This document shows positions 1 through 8,838 of a stretch of 64,000 nt of DNA, piece after piece. The number at the start of each line of letters is the position of its first letter. Position 1 is the first letter of the stretch. The notes under the pieces were generated by a model that did not search any database, was not told the DNA's origin, and saw only the letters and a program-made list of their open reading frames with translations. Origin of the DNA: Flavobacterium fluviale (GTDB lineage Bacteria; Bacteroidota; Bacteroidia; Flavobacteriales; Flavobacteriaceae); contig NZ_CP030261.1 of the NCBI RefSeq assembly GCF_003312915.1, positions 4,030,001-4,094,000 of the forward strand, given 5' to 3'. Both the position numbers and the translations under genes were made by a program.

Positions 1-659
1 TCCATTCTGGCAATATCCTGAGGGTTTAAGAAATCTATACCATCCATCGGAACTCCATCTACCACATATAATGGTGAAGATCCAACCATACTAGGATTAC
101 TAGAATCAGCAATCAAAGAGTTATTTCCTCTAATTACAACTTTGAATCCATCGCCCGCACGTCCTGAAGAAGAGGAAATCTGAACTCCCGGCGTACTTCC
201 CTGAATAGCTTCTAAAGGATTAATTGTATTTCTTTCTGTAATAGTTGCTGCACTAATTGTACTTACAGAACCTGTTAAATCAGTCTTTTTTACAGATCCA
301 TAACCAACCACAACAACTTCATTTAATGAATTGGATTGTTCTGCAAGACTTACATTAATTTTTGATTTTCCGGCAATACTAACTTCTTGTGTCTGAAAGC
401 CTAAATAACTAATAACCAAAGTGGCTTTTGGATTAGTTACATTGATTTTAAAACTTCCTTCAAAATCTGTTGAAGTTCCGTTTTTAGTTCCCTTTTCCTG
501 AATGTTTACTCCAGGAAGTGATAATCCCGCGGCATCGGTAATTTTCCCTTCAATTATTCCTGACTGTGCGTTTGTGGTATTACACAGCAGTAAATTCAGG
601 AAAAACAAAAATACAAAGCTGTATTTTTCTTTTTTCTTTGATAGTTTTTTAAAATTCAT
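1..659 (-). CDS. SusC/RagA-type TonB-linked outer-membrane receptor, N-terminal part (cut by window edge)
   Basis: The gene reads leftward from an ATG at 657-659 and runs off base 1, leaving about 219 residues. A signal peptide (Lys-rich start, hydrophobic core about 14-27, ending near NTTNAQS) is followed by a carboxypeptidase-regulatory-like beta domain (about 35-110). A TonB-box-like NEVVVVGYG (113-121) and the start of the plug follow, with the SusC signature STPGVQI, IRG and PLYVVDGVP (about 155-205). SusC proteins form the outer-membrane channel that, with a SusD lid lipoprotein, imports oligosaccharides. A susD gene would be expected further left, outside the window. It starts 33 bases after the GH28 gene on the same strand, so it probably shares that operon and imports pectin fragments. 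Substrate is inferred from neighbours only. Confidence 0.93.
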   Translation of the reverse strand, partial: MNFKKLSKKKEKYSFVFLFFLNLLLCNTTNAQSGIIEGKITDAAGLSLPGVNIQEKGTKNGTSTDFEGSFKINVTNPKATLVISYLGFQTQEVSIAGKSKINVSLAEQSNSLNEVVVVGYGSVKKTDLTGSVSTISAATITERNTINPLEAIQGSTPGVQISSSSGRAGDGFKVVIRGNNSLIADSSNPSMVGSSPLYVVDGVPMDGIDFLNPQDIARM

Positions 660-692
660 AGTCTGGTTTAAAGTTTGGTTAATTGATAGTGT

Positions 693-2138
693 TTAGTGTT
701 TAATTGATTCTACTTTTTTCTCATTGATATAGGTATTTATAAAATTTATATTTTTTACGTTTTTTAATAAATAGACAGAATCTACTTTCTGAATTTTCAC
801 GTTTTTAAGTGTAATATTTTCCACTGGAGATGCTGCATATCCTTCTGCCCAAACGCTGTATTTACCACCGTTTTTCACATTTACATTTTCTAAACTTACA
901 TTTCTGATTGTTGGAATAAAATTCCCTGTCTGCGATCCATATACATTATAAAACATGTTTAATTTTAAAACACATTCTTTAACAGTACCTACTTCAAGAT
1001 TTCTAACAAAAATATCTTCGATAACGCCGCCCCTTTTAGAGTTGGTTTTGATACGAATGGCGCGATCCAGATTGGGACTGTCCATTACACAATTTTCAAC
1101 AAACACATTATTTACGCCTGCAGAAATTTCGCTCCCAATAACTACACCGCCGTGACCATCGATCATTTTGCAGTTTTGTACAATTATATTCTTACTCGGA
1201 ATTGCTACTCTTCTTCCATCGGCATCGCGTCCGGATTTTATTGCAATACAATCGTCGCCAGTATTAAAAGTGCAGTTTTTAATTACAATGTTTTGAGAAT
1301 ATTCAGGATCGCATCCATCATTATTTGGCCCATGGCTGTTAACCGTTACACCATCAATAATCATGTTGTTTGTTTTTATTGGATGCAGAATCCAAAAAGG
1401 AGAATTTATAATGGTAACATCTTTAATTAATGCCGTATTGCATTCAAAAAATTCAATGAAATTTGGACGAAGATATCTTCCTTCACCAAAAATACGTTCT
1501 GCAACAGGAACTCCTTTTTCGGCCATATCGACTAATACTTCACGATTTGTGGGGTCGTTTTGAGATGGAATCCCTTTTTTCCAGCCGTAATTTTTTCCGC
1601 CAGACCAAATCCACCAGTTGGTACTGTCTGCCTGACCGTTTAAAGTACCTTTTCCAGTTACAGCAATATTGGTTTTATTTTTCGCATAAATGAGCGGTGA
1701 ATAATTCATTACTTCTGTTCCTTCCCAAGAAGTATGAACGATTGGATAATCTTTAGGATTTAAACTAAATAGAATCTCGGCATTATCTTGTAAATGCAGA
1801 TTAACATTACTTTCTAAATATATAGCGCCTGTTAAATATTTTCCGTTTGGAACCAAAACCTGCCCGCCTCCATTTGCCGCACATTGTTTTATTGCTTTTT
1901 GAAAAGCTTCTGTATTTAGCGTTTTTCCATCTGCAACAGCGCCAAAATCATTTATGTTGTACACTTTATCCTCAAAATGTGTCTGTGGAATACTTTTTAG
2001 AACCAAATCCATTTTTTTCCATGGATTAGAAGCGTTTGTAGTAATAGAAGAGGTCTTTTTTGCACAAGAAACCACTGCTATAGTTAAAGCAGTTAAAAAT
2101 ACAATCCAATTAAATTTGAGGTTTTTAGCAGGAATCAT
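693..2138 (-). CDS. GH28 family polygalacturonase-like lipoprotein
   Basis: 481 residues. The leader ends VVSC, giving a lipidated Cys25, so the enzyme is probably anchored in an outer or periplasmic membrane face. A right-handed beta-helix of family 28 follows: NINDFGAVADGKT (61-73) is the usual entry motif. The four catalytic-site blocks are visible: NNDGCD (272-277), GDDCIAIKSG (294-303), GHGG (328-331) and RIK (362-364). The Asp residues of the first two blocks are the general acid and base in the family. Length and the NNDGCDPE variant fit exo-acting or rhamnogalacturonan-type members at least as well as endo-polygalacturonase, so the exact substrate is open. It is first gene of a leftward unit with the SusC gene and has the LacI-type operator at its promoter. 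Confidence 0.93.
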   Translation of the reverse strand: MIPAKNLKFNWIVFLTALTIAVVSCAKKTSSITTNASNPWKKMDLVLKSIPQTHFEDKVYNINDFGAVADGKTLNTEAFQKAIKQCAANGGGQVLVPNGKYLTGAIYLESNVNLHLQDNAEILFSLNPKDYPIVHTSWEGTEVMNYSPLIYAKNKTNIAVTGKGTLNGQADSTNWWIWSGGKNYGWKKGIPSQNDPTNREVLVDMAEKGVPVAERIFGEGRYLRPNFIEFFECNTALIKDVTIINSPFWILHPIKTNNMIIDGVTVNSHGPNNDGCDPEYSQNIVIKNCTFNTGDDCIAIKSGRDADGRRVAIPSKNIIVQNCKMIDGHGGVVIGSEISAGVNNVFVENCVMDSPNLDRAIRIKTNSKRGGVIEDIFVRNLEVGTVKECVLKLNMFYNVYGSQTGNFIPTIRNVSLENVNVKNGGKYSVWAEGYAASPVENITLKNVKIQKVDSVYLLKNVKNINFINTYINEKKVESIKH

Positions 2139-2180
2139 TTAGTCGTATTTTCTTGTTTAAAGCCGAAAACGCAAGTAATT

Positions 2181-2227
2181 GTGTAATCGATTACACGAAA
2201 GTAGAAAAATTGTTCTAAGACACCAAA
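2181..2227 (-). promoter_or_regulatory. Promoter of the GH28-susC unit with LacI-family operator
   Basis: Read on the minus strand: a TTTG minus-33 box (2224-2227), 20 bases, and TACTTTCG (2196-2203), one mismatch from TAnnTTTG. It runs straight into a perfect 16-base palindrome GTGTAATCGATTACAC (2181-2196). The operator would cover the start of transcription, which fits repression. The same operator with the same spacing to the minus-7 box recurs at 11916 and 14943. Confidence 0.75.
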
Positions 2228-2321
2228 TTAATTTAGAAAAAAATTATATATTTAATTTTTATTATAAATTATAATTACATTTAATTTAAAAAAACACATA
2301 ATTTATTATCATTGTAAAATA

Positions 2322-2394
2322 TCAAACGTTTGAGTTATGATATAAGGTAATCGATAACATTTTATATTGCGTAATAAAAAAAAATGTATTTTTG
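2322..2394 (+). promoter_or_regulatory. Promoter of the LacI-type regulator gene
   Basis: TTG (2367-2369), 17 bases, TATTTTTG (2387-2394) is a good Bacteroidota promoter. Upstream lie a degenerate copy of the operator, GGTAATCGATAAC (about 2346-2358), and a separate perfect palindrome TCAAACGTTTGA (2322-2333). The first suggests autoregulation; the second may be a site for another regulator. Because the minus-7 box overlaps the TTG at 2392, translation cannot start there. Confidence 0.65.
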
Positions 2395-2424
2395 TCTAAA
2401 AATAATCCGAAAAAACTTTTTTTA

Positions 2425-3453
2425 ATGAGTGAAAAAGTAACCATTTACGATATTGCTGAAAAATTAAATATCACTGCTGCAACAGTTTCTAGAGCACTAA
2501 ATAACAATCCTAAAATTAAGGAGGCAACGCGTGAGCTGGTTATTAAAACGGCGGCGGCGATGAACTATAAGCAGAACAAATTGGCGCTGGCTTTAAAAAG
2601 TGGTCGAAGTAATAATATCGGAGTTATTGTACCGCGTATTGACAGCAATTTCTTTGCCTCTGTTATCAGGGGAATTGAAGAAGAACTTTATCCTCATGGC
2701 TATCAAGTTATTATCTGTCAAACGCACGAAAGCATCAAGAGAGAGAATGAAAACCTTCATACGCTTGTAGATGCGCAGGTTGACGGAATTATGATGTCTG
2801 TAACTGGTGTTTCTGACGAAAATGACAGCGCTTTTAGAAATGTATTAGAAAAAAATGTACCGCTGATATTTTTTGATAGAAGTAAACATATTGATGGCGT
2901 AAGCTCTGTTACAATAAACGACTTTAAAGGAGGTTATTTAGCCACTAAACATTTAATTGACGAAGGCTGTAGAAATATCGCTCACTTTTCTGGAGATCAA
3001 TCACTTGATATATTTAAAAACCGTTTTTTAGGGTACAAGCAAGCTTTACTGGATAATGGAATAGAGTTTAATGAAAAATATGTCATCTATACCAAAAGTG
3101 CTGTTGATGCGGGAAAAGAAGCTGTCGATAAACTTTTACAGTTAGAAACTCCTCCAGACGCTATATTTTCTTCGAGTGATTTTGCCGCATTGGGAGCCAT
3201 TCAAGAATTAAAAGAGCGTAACATCAATATTCCAAATGACTTTTGTGTTGCTGGTTTTAGTAATGAGCCTTTCACAAAATTTATGGAATTATCTATCACA
3301 TCTGTAGATCAGTCACCATTGGAAATGGGAAGAATGTCGGCCCGCGTTTTCTTAGAACAAGTAGATAAAACAGATACGATAAAAATCGAAAAAAAGGTAG
3401 TTCTTGCACCTGAATTACATATTCGTAAATCTTCTACCAAAACTAATTTTTAA
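2425..3453 (+). CDS. LacI-family transcriptional regulator, probable pectin/galacturonate repressor
   Basis: 342 residues from the ATG at 2425; the frame is open further upstream, but that part lies inside the promoter. The N-terminal helix-turn-helix reads VTIYDIAEKLNITAATVSRAL, followed by the hinge-helix region, then a periplasmic-binding-protein-like sugar sensor (about 60-335) with the usual NNIGVIVP start. LacI regulators bind palindromes with a central CG step. The TGTAATCGATTrCA sites at 2181, 11916 and 14943 have that form, so this protein is the likely regulator of the hydrolase, the uronate operon and the transporters. The effector is probably galacturonate or a ketodeoxy-uronate intermediate (inference). 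It diverges from the GH28 gene. Confidence 0.9.
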   Translation: MSEKVTIYDIAEKLNITAATVSRALNNNPKIKEATRELVIKTAAAMNYKQNKLALALKSGRSNNIGVIVPRIDSNFFASVIRGIEEELYPHGYQVIICQTHESIKRENENLHTLVDAQVDGIMMSVTGVSDENDSAFRNVLEKNVPLIFFDRSKHIDGVSSVTINDFKGGYLATKHLIDEGCRNIAHFSGDQSLDIFKNRFLGYKQALLDNGIEFNEKYVIYTKSAVDAGKEAVDKLLQLETPPDAIFSSSDFAALGAIQELKERNINIPNDFCVAGFSNEPFTKFMELSITSVDQSPLEMGRMSARVFLEQVDKTDTIKIEKKVVLAPELHIRKSSTKTNF

Positions 3454-3477
3454 TTTTTTTCACTATATAAGTTATAT

Positions 3478-3506
3478 AAGCTCATTTTAGAATGGGCTTT
3501 TTTTTT
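3478..3506 (+). terminator. Intrinsic terminator after the LacI gene
   Basis: A nine-pair stem AAGCTCATT/AATGGGCTT (one wobble) with a TTAG loop is followed by a run of T, 25 bases after the stop codon. Confidence 0.8.
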
Positions 3507-3510
3507 GCAA

Positions 3511-3623
3511 GCTTCAGAGAAGCGAAATATTTATAGCAAAGAATAAAGATTCACAGCATCAAGCAGAAGAGCGTTATATTTTTCTACAGCCTAGATTTAT
3601 GTCGCTCCTCTGGAGTTCTCTCT
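3511..3623. repeat. Flavobacterial intergenic repeat, copy 1 (GCGAAATATTTATAG type)
   Basis: The stretch contains an AGCGAAATATTTATAG core and a GTCGCTCCTCTGGAGTT tail. A related arrangement (GACGAAATATTTATAG, then TATCGCTCCGCTGG and TTCCTCTGGAATT) is found at 45700-45890. No coding signal is visible. It probably belongs to a dispersed palindromic repeat family. Confidence 0.5.
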
Positions 3624-3632
3624 AAAAAAAAT

Positions 3633-3699
3633 AGACGCACTGCAGTGCGTCTCTACGGATAAACCTAACAAAAAAAAGACGCACTAGATTGTGCGTCTT
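3633..3699 (-). terminator. Paired hairpins ending the uxaA operon
   Basis: A perfect 20-base palindrome (3633-3652, arms AGACGCACTG) is followed by a second hairpin, AAGACGCAC/GTGCGTCTT (3676-3699), built from the same sequence. Read leftward, the second one is followed by a T-run, as expected of an intrinsic terminator for the operon that ends at 3750. The two hairpins share one arm sequence and could swap partners. Confidence 0.75.
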
Positions 3700-3749
3700 C
3701 TATATAAACCTTTGTCACTTTGCTCCTTAGAACCTTAGTACCTAAAAAT

Positions 3750-5372
3750 TTAAAGCGATACCCCTCTTTTCCAAGGAATAAAATCGTTCTGATTTAATAT
3801 TGCAGCTTTAGTTTTAATGGTACCGCTGGCAACATCAATGATAAATTCTAACATTTCGTCAGCCATTTCATCAATTGATTTTTCTCCAGTGATAATTCCA
3901 CCCGTATCAATATCGATAATATCAGACATTTTATTCGCTAACTGCGTGTTTGATGAAATTTTTACAACTGGTGCAATTGGGTTTCCTGTCGGAGTTCCTA
4001 AACCTGTTGTAAACAGTACCATATTAGCTCCAGAACCTACCATTGCAGTTGTACATTCCACATCGTTTCCAGGAGTACATAGCAATGTAAAGCCTGCTTC
4101 ATTAATATATTCTCCATAATCGTATACCCCTACAATTGGTGAAGTTCCTCCTTTTTTAGCTGCACCCGCCGATTTCATTGCATCTGTAATTAAACCGTCT
4201 TTGATGTTACCTGGAGACGGATTCATGTCAAATCCTGAACCTGCATCTACAACAGTTTTTTCGTACCACTGCATTAAATCTAAGAAACGTTTTCCATCTT
4301 TATCATCTACACAACGATTTACTAATTCCTGTTCTACTCCGCATAATTCAGGAAATTCAGAAAGAATTGTAGTTCCTCCTAAAGCAACTAAATGATCGGA
4401 CAACACTCCCAACGTTGGGTTTGCAGAAATTCCAGAGAATCCGTCAGATCCACCGCACTCTAAACCAATTCTTAATTTAGATAATGGAGCTGGTTGTCTC
4501 TTAATTTCATTCGCCTTTTTAATAGCTTCAAAAGTATCTTTTACCACACTGCTTAACATCGTTTCAATTGTCCCGATAGACTGCTGATCGTAAATCAAAA
4601 CAGGCTTTTTACTGTTTGGATTAATAGCATCTAAAGCTTCCTTGAAAATTGAAATTTGAAGATTCTGACATCCTAAACTCAAAACAGTTGCTCCAGCCAC
4701 GTTTGGATTATTTACATAACCAGCCAAAAGCTTCGCTAAACTGTGAGAATCCTGACGAATTCCACCGCACCCACCTTGATGCGTGATGAATTTCACTTCG
4801 ATATTATTGAACAAGTTAGCATCGTTTGAAGCTTCTTGATTTCCTGCTCCGCCAGTTTCTGATTTCACTAAAGAACGCAATAACAATTGATAGTCGTTTT
4901 CTTTAGGTTTCATCAATTCTTTCTCAAAGATATCTTTCAAGATTTCGATGTTTCTGTTTTCACAAAAAACTAATGGAAAAAACAACCATACATTTTCTGT
5001 TCCAACCTGTCCATCTTCTCTATGATAGCCCTGCCACGTTCTGTCTTTCCATTTATCAACATTTGGTGCATTCCAGCCAATAGTTTCTGTTTTACCAGTA
5101 ACTTTATCACTTTCGTGTTTTACGTTTAAGGTAGAAAGCAATCCTCCTTTTTCGATTCTTGCACTAGCTTTTCCTACCAAAACACCGTACATAATGATCC
5201 TGTCTCCTACATTAAAAGGAACCATTGCAATCTTATGTTTCATTTTTACATCAGACTCAACAGTAATTGATTCTCCTTCAAAATCAATTACTTCGCCTGC
5301 TGTAAGATTTACCAAAGCTACCGCTACGTTATCAGTAGGATGAACTTTTATTAATTTTTTCTGCGTTGCCAT
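3750..5372 (-). CDS. uxaA: Altronate dehydratase (altronate hydrolase)
   Basis: 540 residues from the ATG at 5372, chosen because upstream frame overlaps uxaB and because AAAGG lies just before this ATG. The enzyme removes water from D-altronate to give 2-keto-3-deoxygluconate, the last step of the galacturonate branch. An N-terminal SAF/UxaA domain (about 5-100, beginning IKVHPTDNVAVALVNL) is linked to the large C-terminal UxaA domain. That domain has Cys- and Gly-rich blocks HQGGCGGIRQDS, SLGCQN and GLECGGSDGFSG, typical of this iron-dependent family. The family often has about 500 residues; here the linker is somewhat longer. It is the last gene of the seven-gene operon. Confidence 0.95.
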   Translation of the reverse strand: MATQKKLIKVHPTDNVAVALVNLTAGEVIDFEGESITVESDVKMKHKIAMVPFNVGDRIIMYGVLVGKASARIEKGGLLSTLNVKHESDKVTGKTETIGWNAPNVDKWKDRTWQGYHREDGQVGTENVWLFFPLVFCENRNIEILKDIFEKELMKPKENDYQLLLRSLVKSETGGAGNQEASNDANLFNNIEVKFITHQGGCGGIRQDSHSLAKLLAGYVNNPNVAGATVLSLGCQNLQISIFKEALDAINPNSKKPVLIYDQQSIGTIETMLSSVVKDTFEAIKKANEIKRQPAPLSKLRIGLECGGSDGFSGISANPTLGVLSDHLVALGGTTILSEFPELCGVEQELVNRCVDDKDGKRFLDLMQWYEKTVVDAGSGFDMNPSPGNIKDGLITDAMKSAGAAKKGGTSPIVGVYDYGEYINEAGFTLLCTPGNDVECTTAMVGSGANMVLFTTGLGTPTGNPIAPVVKISSNTQLANKMSDIIDIDTGGIITGEKSIDEMADEMLEFIIDVASGTIKTKAAILNQNDFIPWKRGVSL

Positions 5373-5409
5373 AATTAACCTTTGTTCTTTGTTCTTTTTG
5401 TGTGTTTTT

Positions 5410-6855
5410 TTATTTGATTCTTTCTTGAAACTTAGCGAAGCCAGCTTCAATACCATTTGCATCAATTTCTTCTAATGCAATTGTAATTGCTTTTGTTAAT
5501 CCTGGGATTTCTGTTAAGTCTTCATCCCAGAAATTTTTATTTTGTAATGTCAAACGAGCGATTTTCTCGTAATCATCAGATTTCCAAAGTCCGTTAAAGA
5601 AAGTTGTAATATCTTCACCATCTTTAACCGGTAAACTTTGACCATTCCACGTTCCTTTGTAGAAACGAATTAAACTTGCTAATGAAAAAGTCAAATTAAC
5701 AGGCAATTTTTGGTTAGCCTTATAATATCCTAATAAACTAGGCAGAACTCTAACTTTGAATTTCGATACAGAATTCAATGCAATATCAGCAAGTGCATGT
5801 TTGATAAATGGGTTTTTAAATCGGTCCATTACTTCCTCAGAATAGGCCGTAATTTCATTTTTGTCCATATCAAGAGTTTCACTAATTTCACTAATGACGC
5901 TGTTTACAAATTTTCCAGTAAAATCTCCGTTAACAGTTTCCATTACTAATTTATTACCATGCAAAAGTGAACAAGGAACCATTGCCGTGTGCGCACCGTT
6001 TAAAATACGAACTTTAATCATTTTAAAAGGACGTATATCATCAACGATTTTTACATTCAACTCTGTTTTATGAAATGGCAATTTTGCTTTTAAATCATCT
6101 CCGCCTTCAATAGCCCAAAGGAAAAAAGGTTCGGCCGCAACAATTAAATTGTCCTCATAATCTAATTTATTATTGTATTCTTCAATTTCAGCTCTTGGAT
6201 ATCCAGGAACGATTCTGTCAACCAAAGTACTATGATACGTACAAGCATCTGATACCCAAGTTTTAAATGCATCTTCTAATTTCCATAAATCAACATATTG
6301 TAAAATATATTTTTTCAGTGTCTCAGAGTTATAATCAATTAATTCACAAGGAATTATGGTAACTCCTTTAGATGCATCTCCATTGAAATGTTTAAATCTT
6401 TCATATAATAAAACCGTCAATTTTGCAGGAAATGACACTGGTGGCTGCATGTCTGGAGTATCACTTTCGATAAATTCAATTCCAGCTTCTGTAGTATTAG
6501 AAACAATAAACTGAAGTTCTTCTTCTTTGGCTAAAGCCAAATAATCTGCAAATTCAGTATAAGGGTTTATCGTTTTTACAATATTGGTAATTAACTCAAT
6601 ATCTTGTATTTTTTCACCTTTTTTAATTCCGTTCATAAATAAGGTATAAAGACCGTCCTGATCATTAATCATATTTACCATACCGTCTTTCAAAGGCTGC
6701 ACTATTGCAATACCGGCATTAAAATCAACTTCTTTATTTAGTTTGTCAAAAGCATAATCAACAAAGGCTCTTAAAAAGTTACCCTCTCCAAACTGAACTA
6801 CCTTAATTGGCTGTAACTTTTCTAATCCTGTATTTATTCTATTTAATTTTTTCAT
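5410..6855 (-). CDS. uxaB: Tagaturonate reductase (altronate oxidoreductase)
   Basis: 481 residues, close to the usual size. It reduces D-tagaturonate to D-altronate with NADH. It belongs to the mannitol dehydrogenase family: an N-terminal Rossmann-type domain starts VVQFGEGNFLRAFVDYAF (about 19-36). The helical C-terminal domain contains the family lysine region (FKMIKVRILNGAHTA, about 280-295). It ends 37 bases before uxaA and is separated from kdgA by a 218-base spacer holding a long inverted repeat, the only large gap within the operon. Confidence 0.95.
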   Translation of the reverse strand: MKKLNRINTGLEKLQPIKVVQFGEGNFLRAFVDYAFDKLNKEVDFNAGIAIVQPLKDGMVNMINDQDGLYTLFMNGIKKGEKIQDIELITNIVKTINPYTEFADYLALAKEEELQFIVSNTTEAGIEFIESDTPDMQPPVSFPAKLTVLLYERFKHFNGDASKGVTIIPCELIDYNSETLKKYILQYVDLWKLEDAFKTWVSDACTYHSTLVDRIVPGYPRAEIEEYNNKLDYEDNLIVAAEPFFLWAIEGGDDLKAKLPFHKTELNVKIVDDIRPFKMIKVRILNGAHTAMVPCSLLHGNKLVMETVNGDFTGKFVNSVISEISETLDMDKNEITAYSEEVMDRFKNPFIKHALADIALNSVSKFKVRVLPSLLGYYKANQKLPVNLTFSLASLIRFYKGTWNGQSLPVKDGEDITTFFNGLWKSDDYEKIARLTLQNKNFWDEDLTEIPGLTKAITIALEEIDANGIEAGFAKFQERIK

Positions 6856-6923
6856 TTTAAATTTTCTTTAATGCGTTATAAATAACCATTTACAAACCTT
6901 ATTTCTTTATTTCTGCCTTTTAA

Positions 6924-7015
6924 ATTGTAAATGAAACATTACACCCGATTAGCAAATAAAACCTGCTGTGAGGAATGGCGGGTAAAATTTTTCAAGCGTA
7001 ATGTTCAATTACAAT
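6924..7015 (-). repeat. Long imperfect inverted repeat between kdgA and uxaB
   Basis: The arms ATTGTAAATGAAACATTAC (from 6924) and GTAATGTTCAATTACAAT (6998-7015) pair with one bulge and one mismatch. Inside them ACCCG (6943-6947) can pair with CGGGT (6979-6983). In the operon transcript this gives a branched stem of about 90 bases. It may stabilise or process the message, or lower expression of uxaB and uxaA. No T-run follows, so it is not an ordinary terminator. Confidence 0.55.
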
Positions 7016-7073
7016 CTCTAAAAATCTAAAAAAAACTTATAAAATAAGGAGTTCGGCATGATTACCCCTTAAT

Positions 7074-7742
7074 CTATTTTCTAATCTCTTTTATAATGTC
7101 AAGAACTTGACTGACTTTTGCAGTCAATCCGTCAAAGTCTTTATTTTCTAATATATCTTTTGAAATTAACTGCGAACCTAAACCAACGCAGGTTGCACCT
7201 GCATTTAACCATGAACTCAGACTTTCTTTTGTAGGGTAAACACCTCCTGTAGGCATGATGTTTGTCCACGGACAAGGTCCTTTTATGGCTTTTATAAATT
7301 CTGGTCCGTAAATATCTGCTGGAAATAATTTTACGATTTCACAGCCTAATTCTTCTGCTCTCGCAATTTCTGTTAAAGTACCACAGCCTGGTGACCACAA
7401 TACTTTTCTACGATTACAAGCGATAGCAATATCTTCTCTAAAAACTGGTGTTACAATAAAATTTGCTCCTAAACTCATGTACAATGAAGCAGAAGCAGCA
7501 TCTGTAATTGAGCCCACTCCTAAGATCATTCCTGGAAGTTCTGCCAAAGCGTACTTGTTTAAAGCGCCAAAAACTTCGTGTGCAAAATCACCTCTGCTGG
7601 TAAATTCCATTAATCTAGAACCACCGTCGTAACATGCTTTTAAAACTTTTTTACTCAATTCGATATCAGAATGAAAAAATAACGGAACCATACCGTTTTC
7701 TTTCATTTGCGAAGCGACTTCAATTCTTGAATATTTTGCCAT
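7074..7742 (-). CDS. kdgA: 2-keto-3-deoxy-6-phosphogluconate (KDPG) aldolase
   Basis: 222 residues, normal for the Eda/KdgA class I aldolases. It splits KDPG into pyruvate and glyceraldehyde-3-phosphate, the final step of the locus. The Schiff-base lysine is Lys138 in VKLFPAD and the catalytic glutamate is Glu46 in LMEFTSR. The phosphate-binding end of the barrel shows MPTGGV and VGLGSQL. It starts 10 bases after the kdgK stop, so the two are translated together. Confidence 0.95.
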   Translation of the reverse strand: MAKYSRIEVASQMKENGMVPLFFHSDIELSKKVLKACYDGGSRLMEFTSRGDFAHEVFGALNKYALAELPGMILGVGSITDAASASLYMSLGANFIVTPVFREDIAIACNRRKVLWSPGCGTLTEIARAEELGCEIVKLFPADIYGPEFIKAIKGPCPWTNIMPTGGVYPTKESLSSWLNAGATCVGLGSQLISKDILENKDFDGLTAKVSQVLDIIKEIRK

Positions 7743-7752
7743 TTTTATTTTT

Positions 7753-8775
7753 TTATCTTGATACTAATGCAGAGCCATCACCATCAATCATATTTTCAAC
7801 TTCTTTCAATGTAACCAAGTTGTAATCGCCTGCAATAGTATGTTTTAAACAACATGCTGCAACTGCAAAATCTAATGCTCTTTGGTTATTATTTTGGTAT
7901 TCCAGCAGACCATAAATTAGTCCGCCCATAAATGCATCTCCGCTTCCTACACGGTCGACTACTGGAGTAACTTCTTTAACTGCTGCGCTGTGAATTGCTT
8001 TTCCGTCAAATAAAATTCCTCCGATTCTTTGGTGAGAAGCACTTACAGAATAACGAAGTGTTGTCGCAGCGATTTCAAGGTTCGGAATAAATTCAAACAA
8101 TTTTGTATATAAATTTGGAAGCGTTTTCTCGTCTTGATAATTCGGATTTACTTTAGGAATTCCCAACATAAAATACGCCGTATCAATATCTCCTAAAATC
8201 ACATTGCTATATTTTAACATTTCTGGCATTACCTCGCTTGGAGTTTTGCCATACTGCCAAAGTTTTGATCTGTAATTTAAATCGCATGAAATTTTAATTC
8301 CTAATTTATGAGCGACTTTAATTGCTTCTAAACAAGCTTCTGCTGCACTTTCTGAAATCGCTGGTGTTATACCGCTCCAGTGAAACCATTCAGCTCCTTC
8401 TAAAACTTTTTCCCAATCAACCAGTCCTTTTTGAATAGTTGACATGGCACTGTGTGCACGATCGTAAACAACATTGCTTCCGCGTGTTCCTGCTCCAGTT
8501 TCTAAGAAATAGATTCCTAAACGTTCTCCTCCGTAAACAATGTTTTTAGATTCGACATTCATTTTTCTGATTTCTCTTAATGCAGAAAAACCAATTTCAT
8601 TTTCTGGCAGTCTGGTAACAAATTCAGCATTAACTCCGTAATTTGCCAAAGAAACGCATACGTTAAATTCACCGCCGCCATACGTAGCACCAAATGCTGT
8701 AGACTGCGAAAAACGTAAATGTCTTTCTGTCGATAAACGCAGCATGATTTCTCCAAATGCAACTACTCTACTCAT
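7753..8775 (-). CDS. kdgK: 2-keto-3-deoxygluconate kinase, PfkB family
   Basis: 340 residues. It phosphorylates 2-keto-3-deoxygluconate to KDPG, joining the two upper branches of the pathway. PfkB signatures are present: the substrate-binding GGGEFNVCVSLANYG (33-47) and the C-terminal DRVGSGDAFMGG (274-285), with Asp280 as the catalytic base and the anion hole before it. It lies between uxaC and kdgA. The short gap upstream contains the small palindrome TCCCGATAGCTATCAGGA (about 8796-8813), a motif of a common flavobacterial repeat type. Confidence 0.94.
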   Translation of the reverse strand: MSRVVAFGEIMLRLSTERHLRFSQSTAFGATYGGGEFNVCVSLANYGVNAEFVTRLPENEIGFSALREIRKMNVESKNIVYGGERLGIYFLETGAGTRGSNVVYDRAHSAMSTIQKGLVDWEKVLEGAEWFHWSGITPAISESAAEACLEAIKVAHKLGIKISCDLNYRSKLWQYGKTPSEVMPEMLKYSNVILGDIDTAYFMLGIPKVNPNYQDEKTLPNLYTKLFEFIPNLEIAATTLRYSVSASHQRIGGILFDGKAIHSAAVKEVTPVVDRVGSGDAFMGGLIYGLLEYQNNNQRALDFAVAACCLKHTIAGDYNLVTLKEVENMIDGDGSALVSR

Positions 8776-8838
8776 ATTATATTTTTTTTGCCACTCCCGA
8801 TAGCTATCAGGATTGTGAACTTTGCGGTTAACTTTTAA

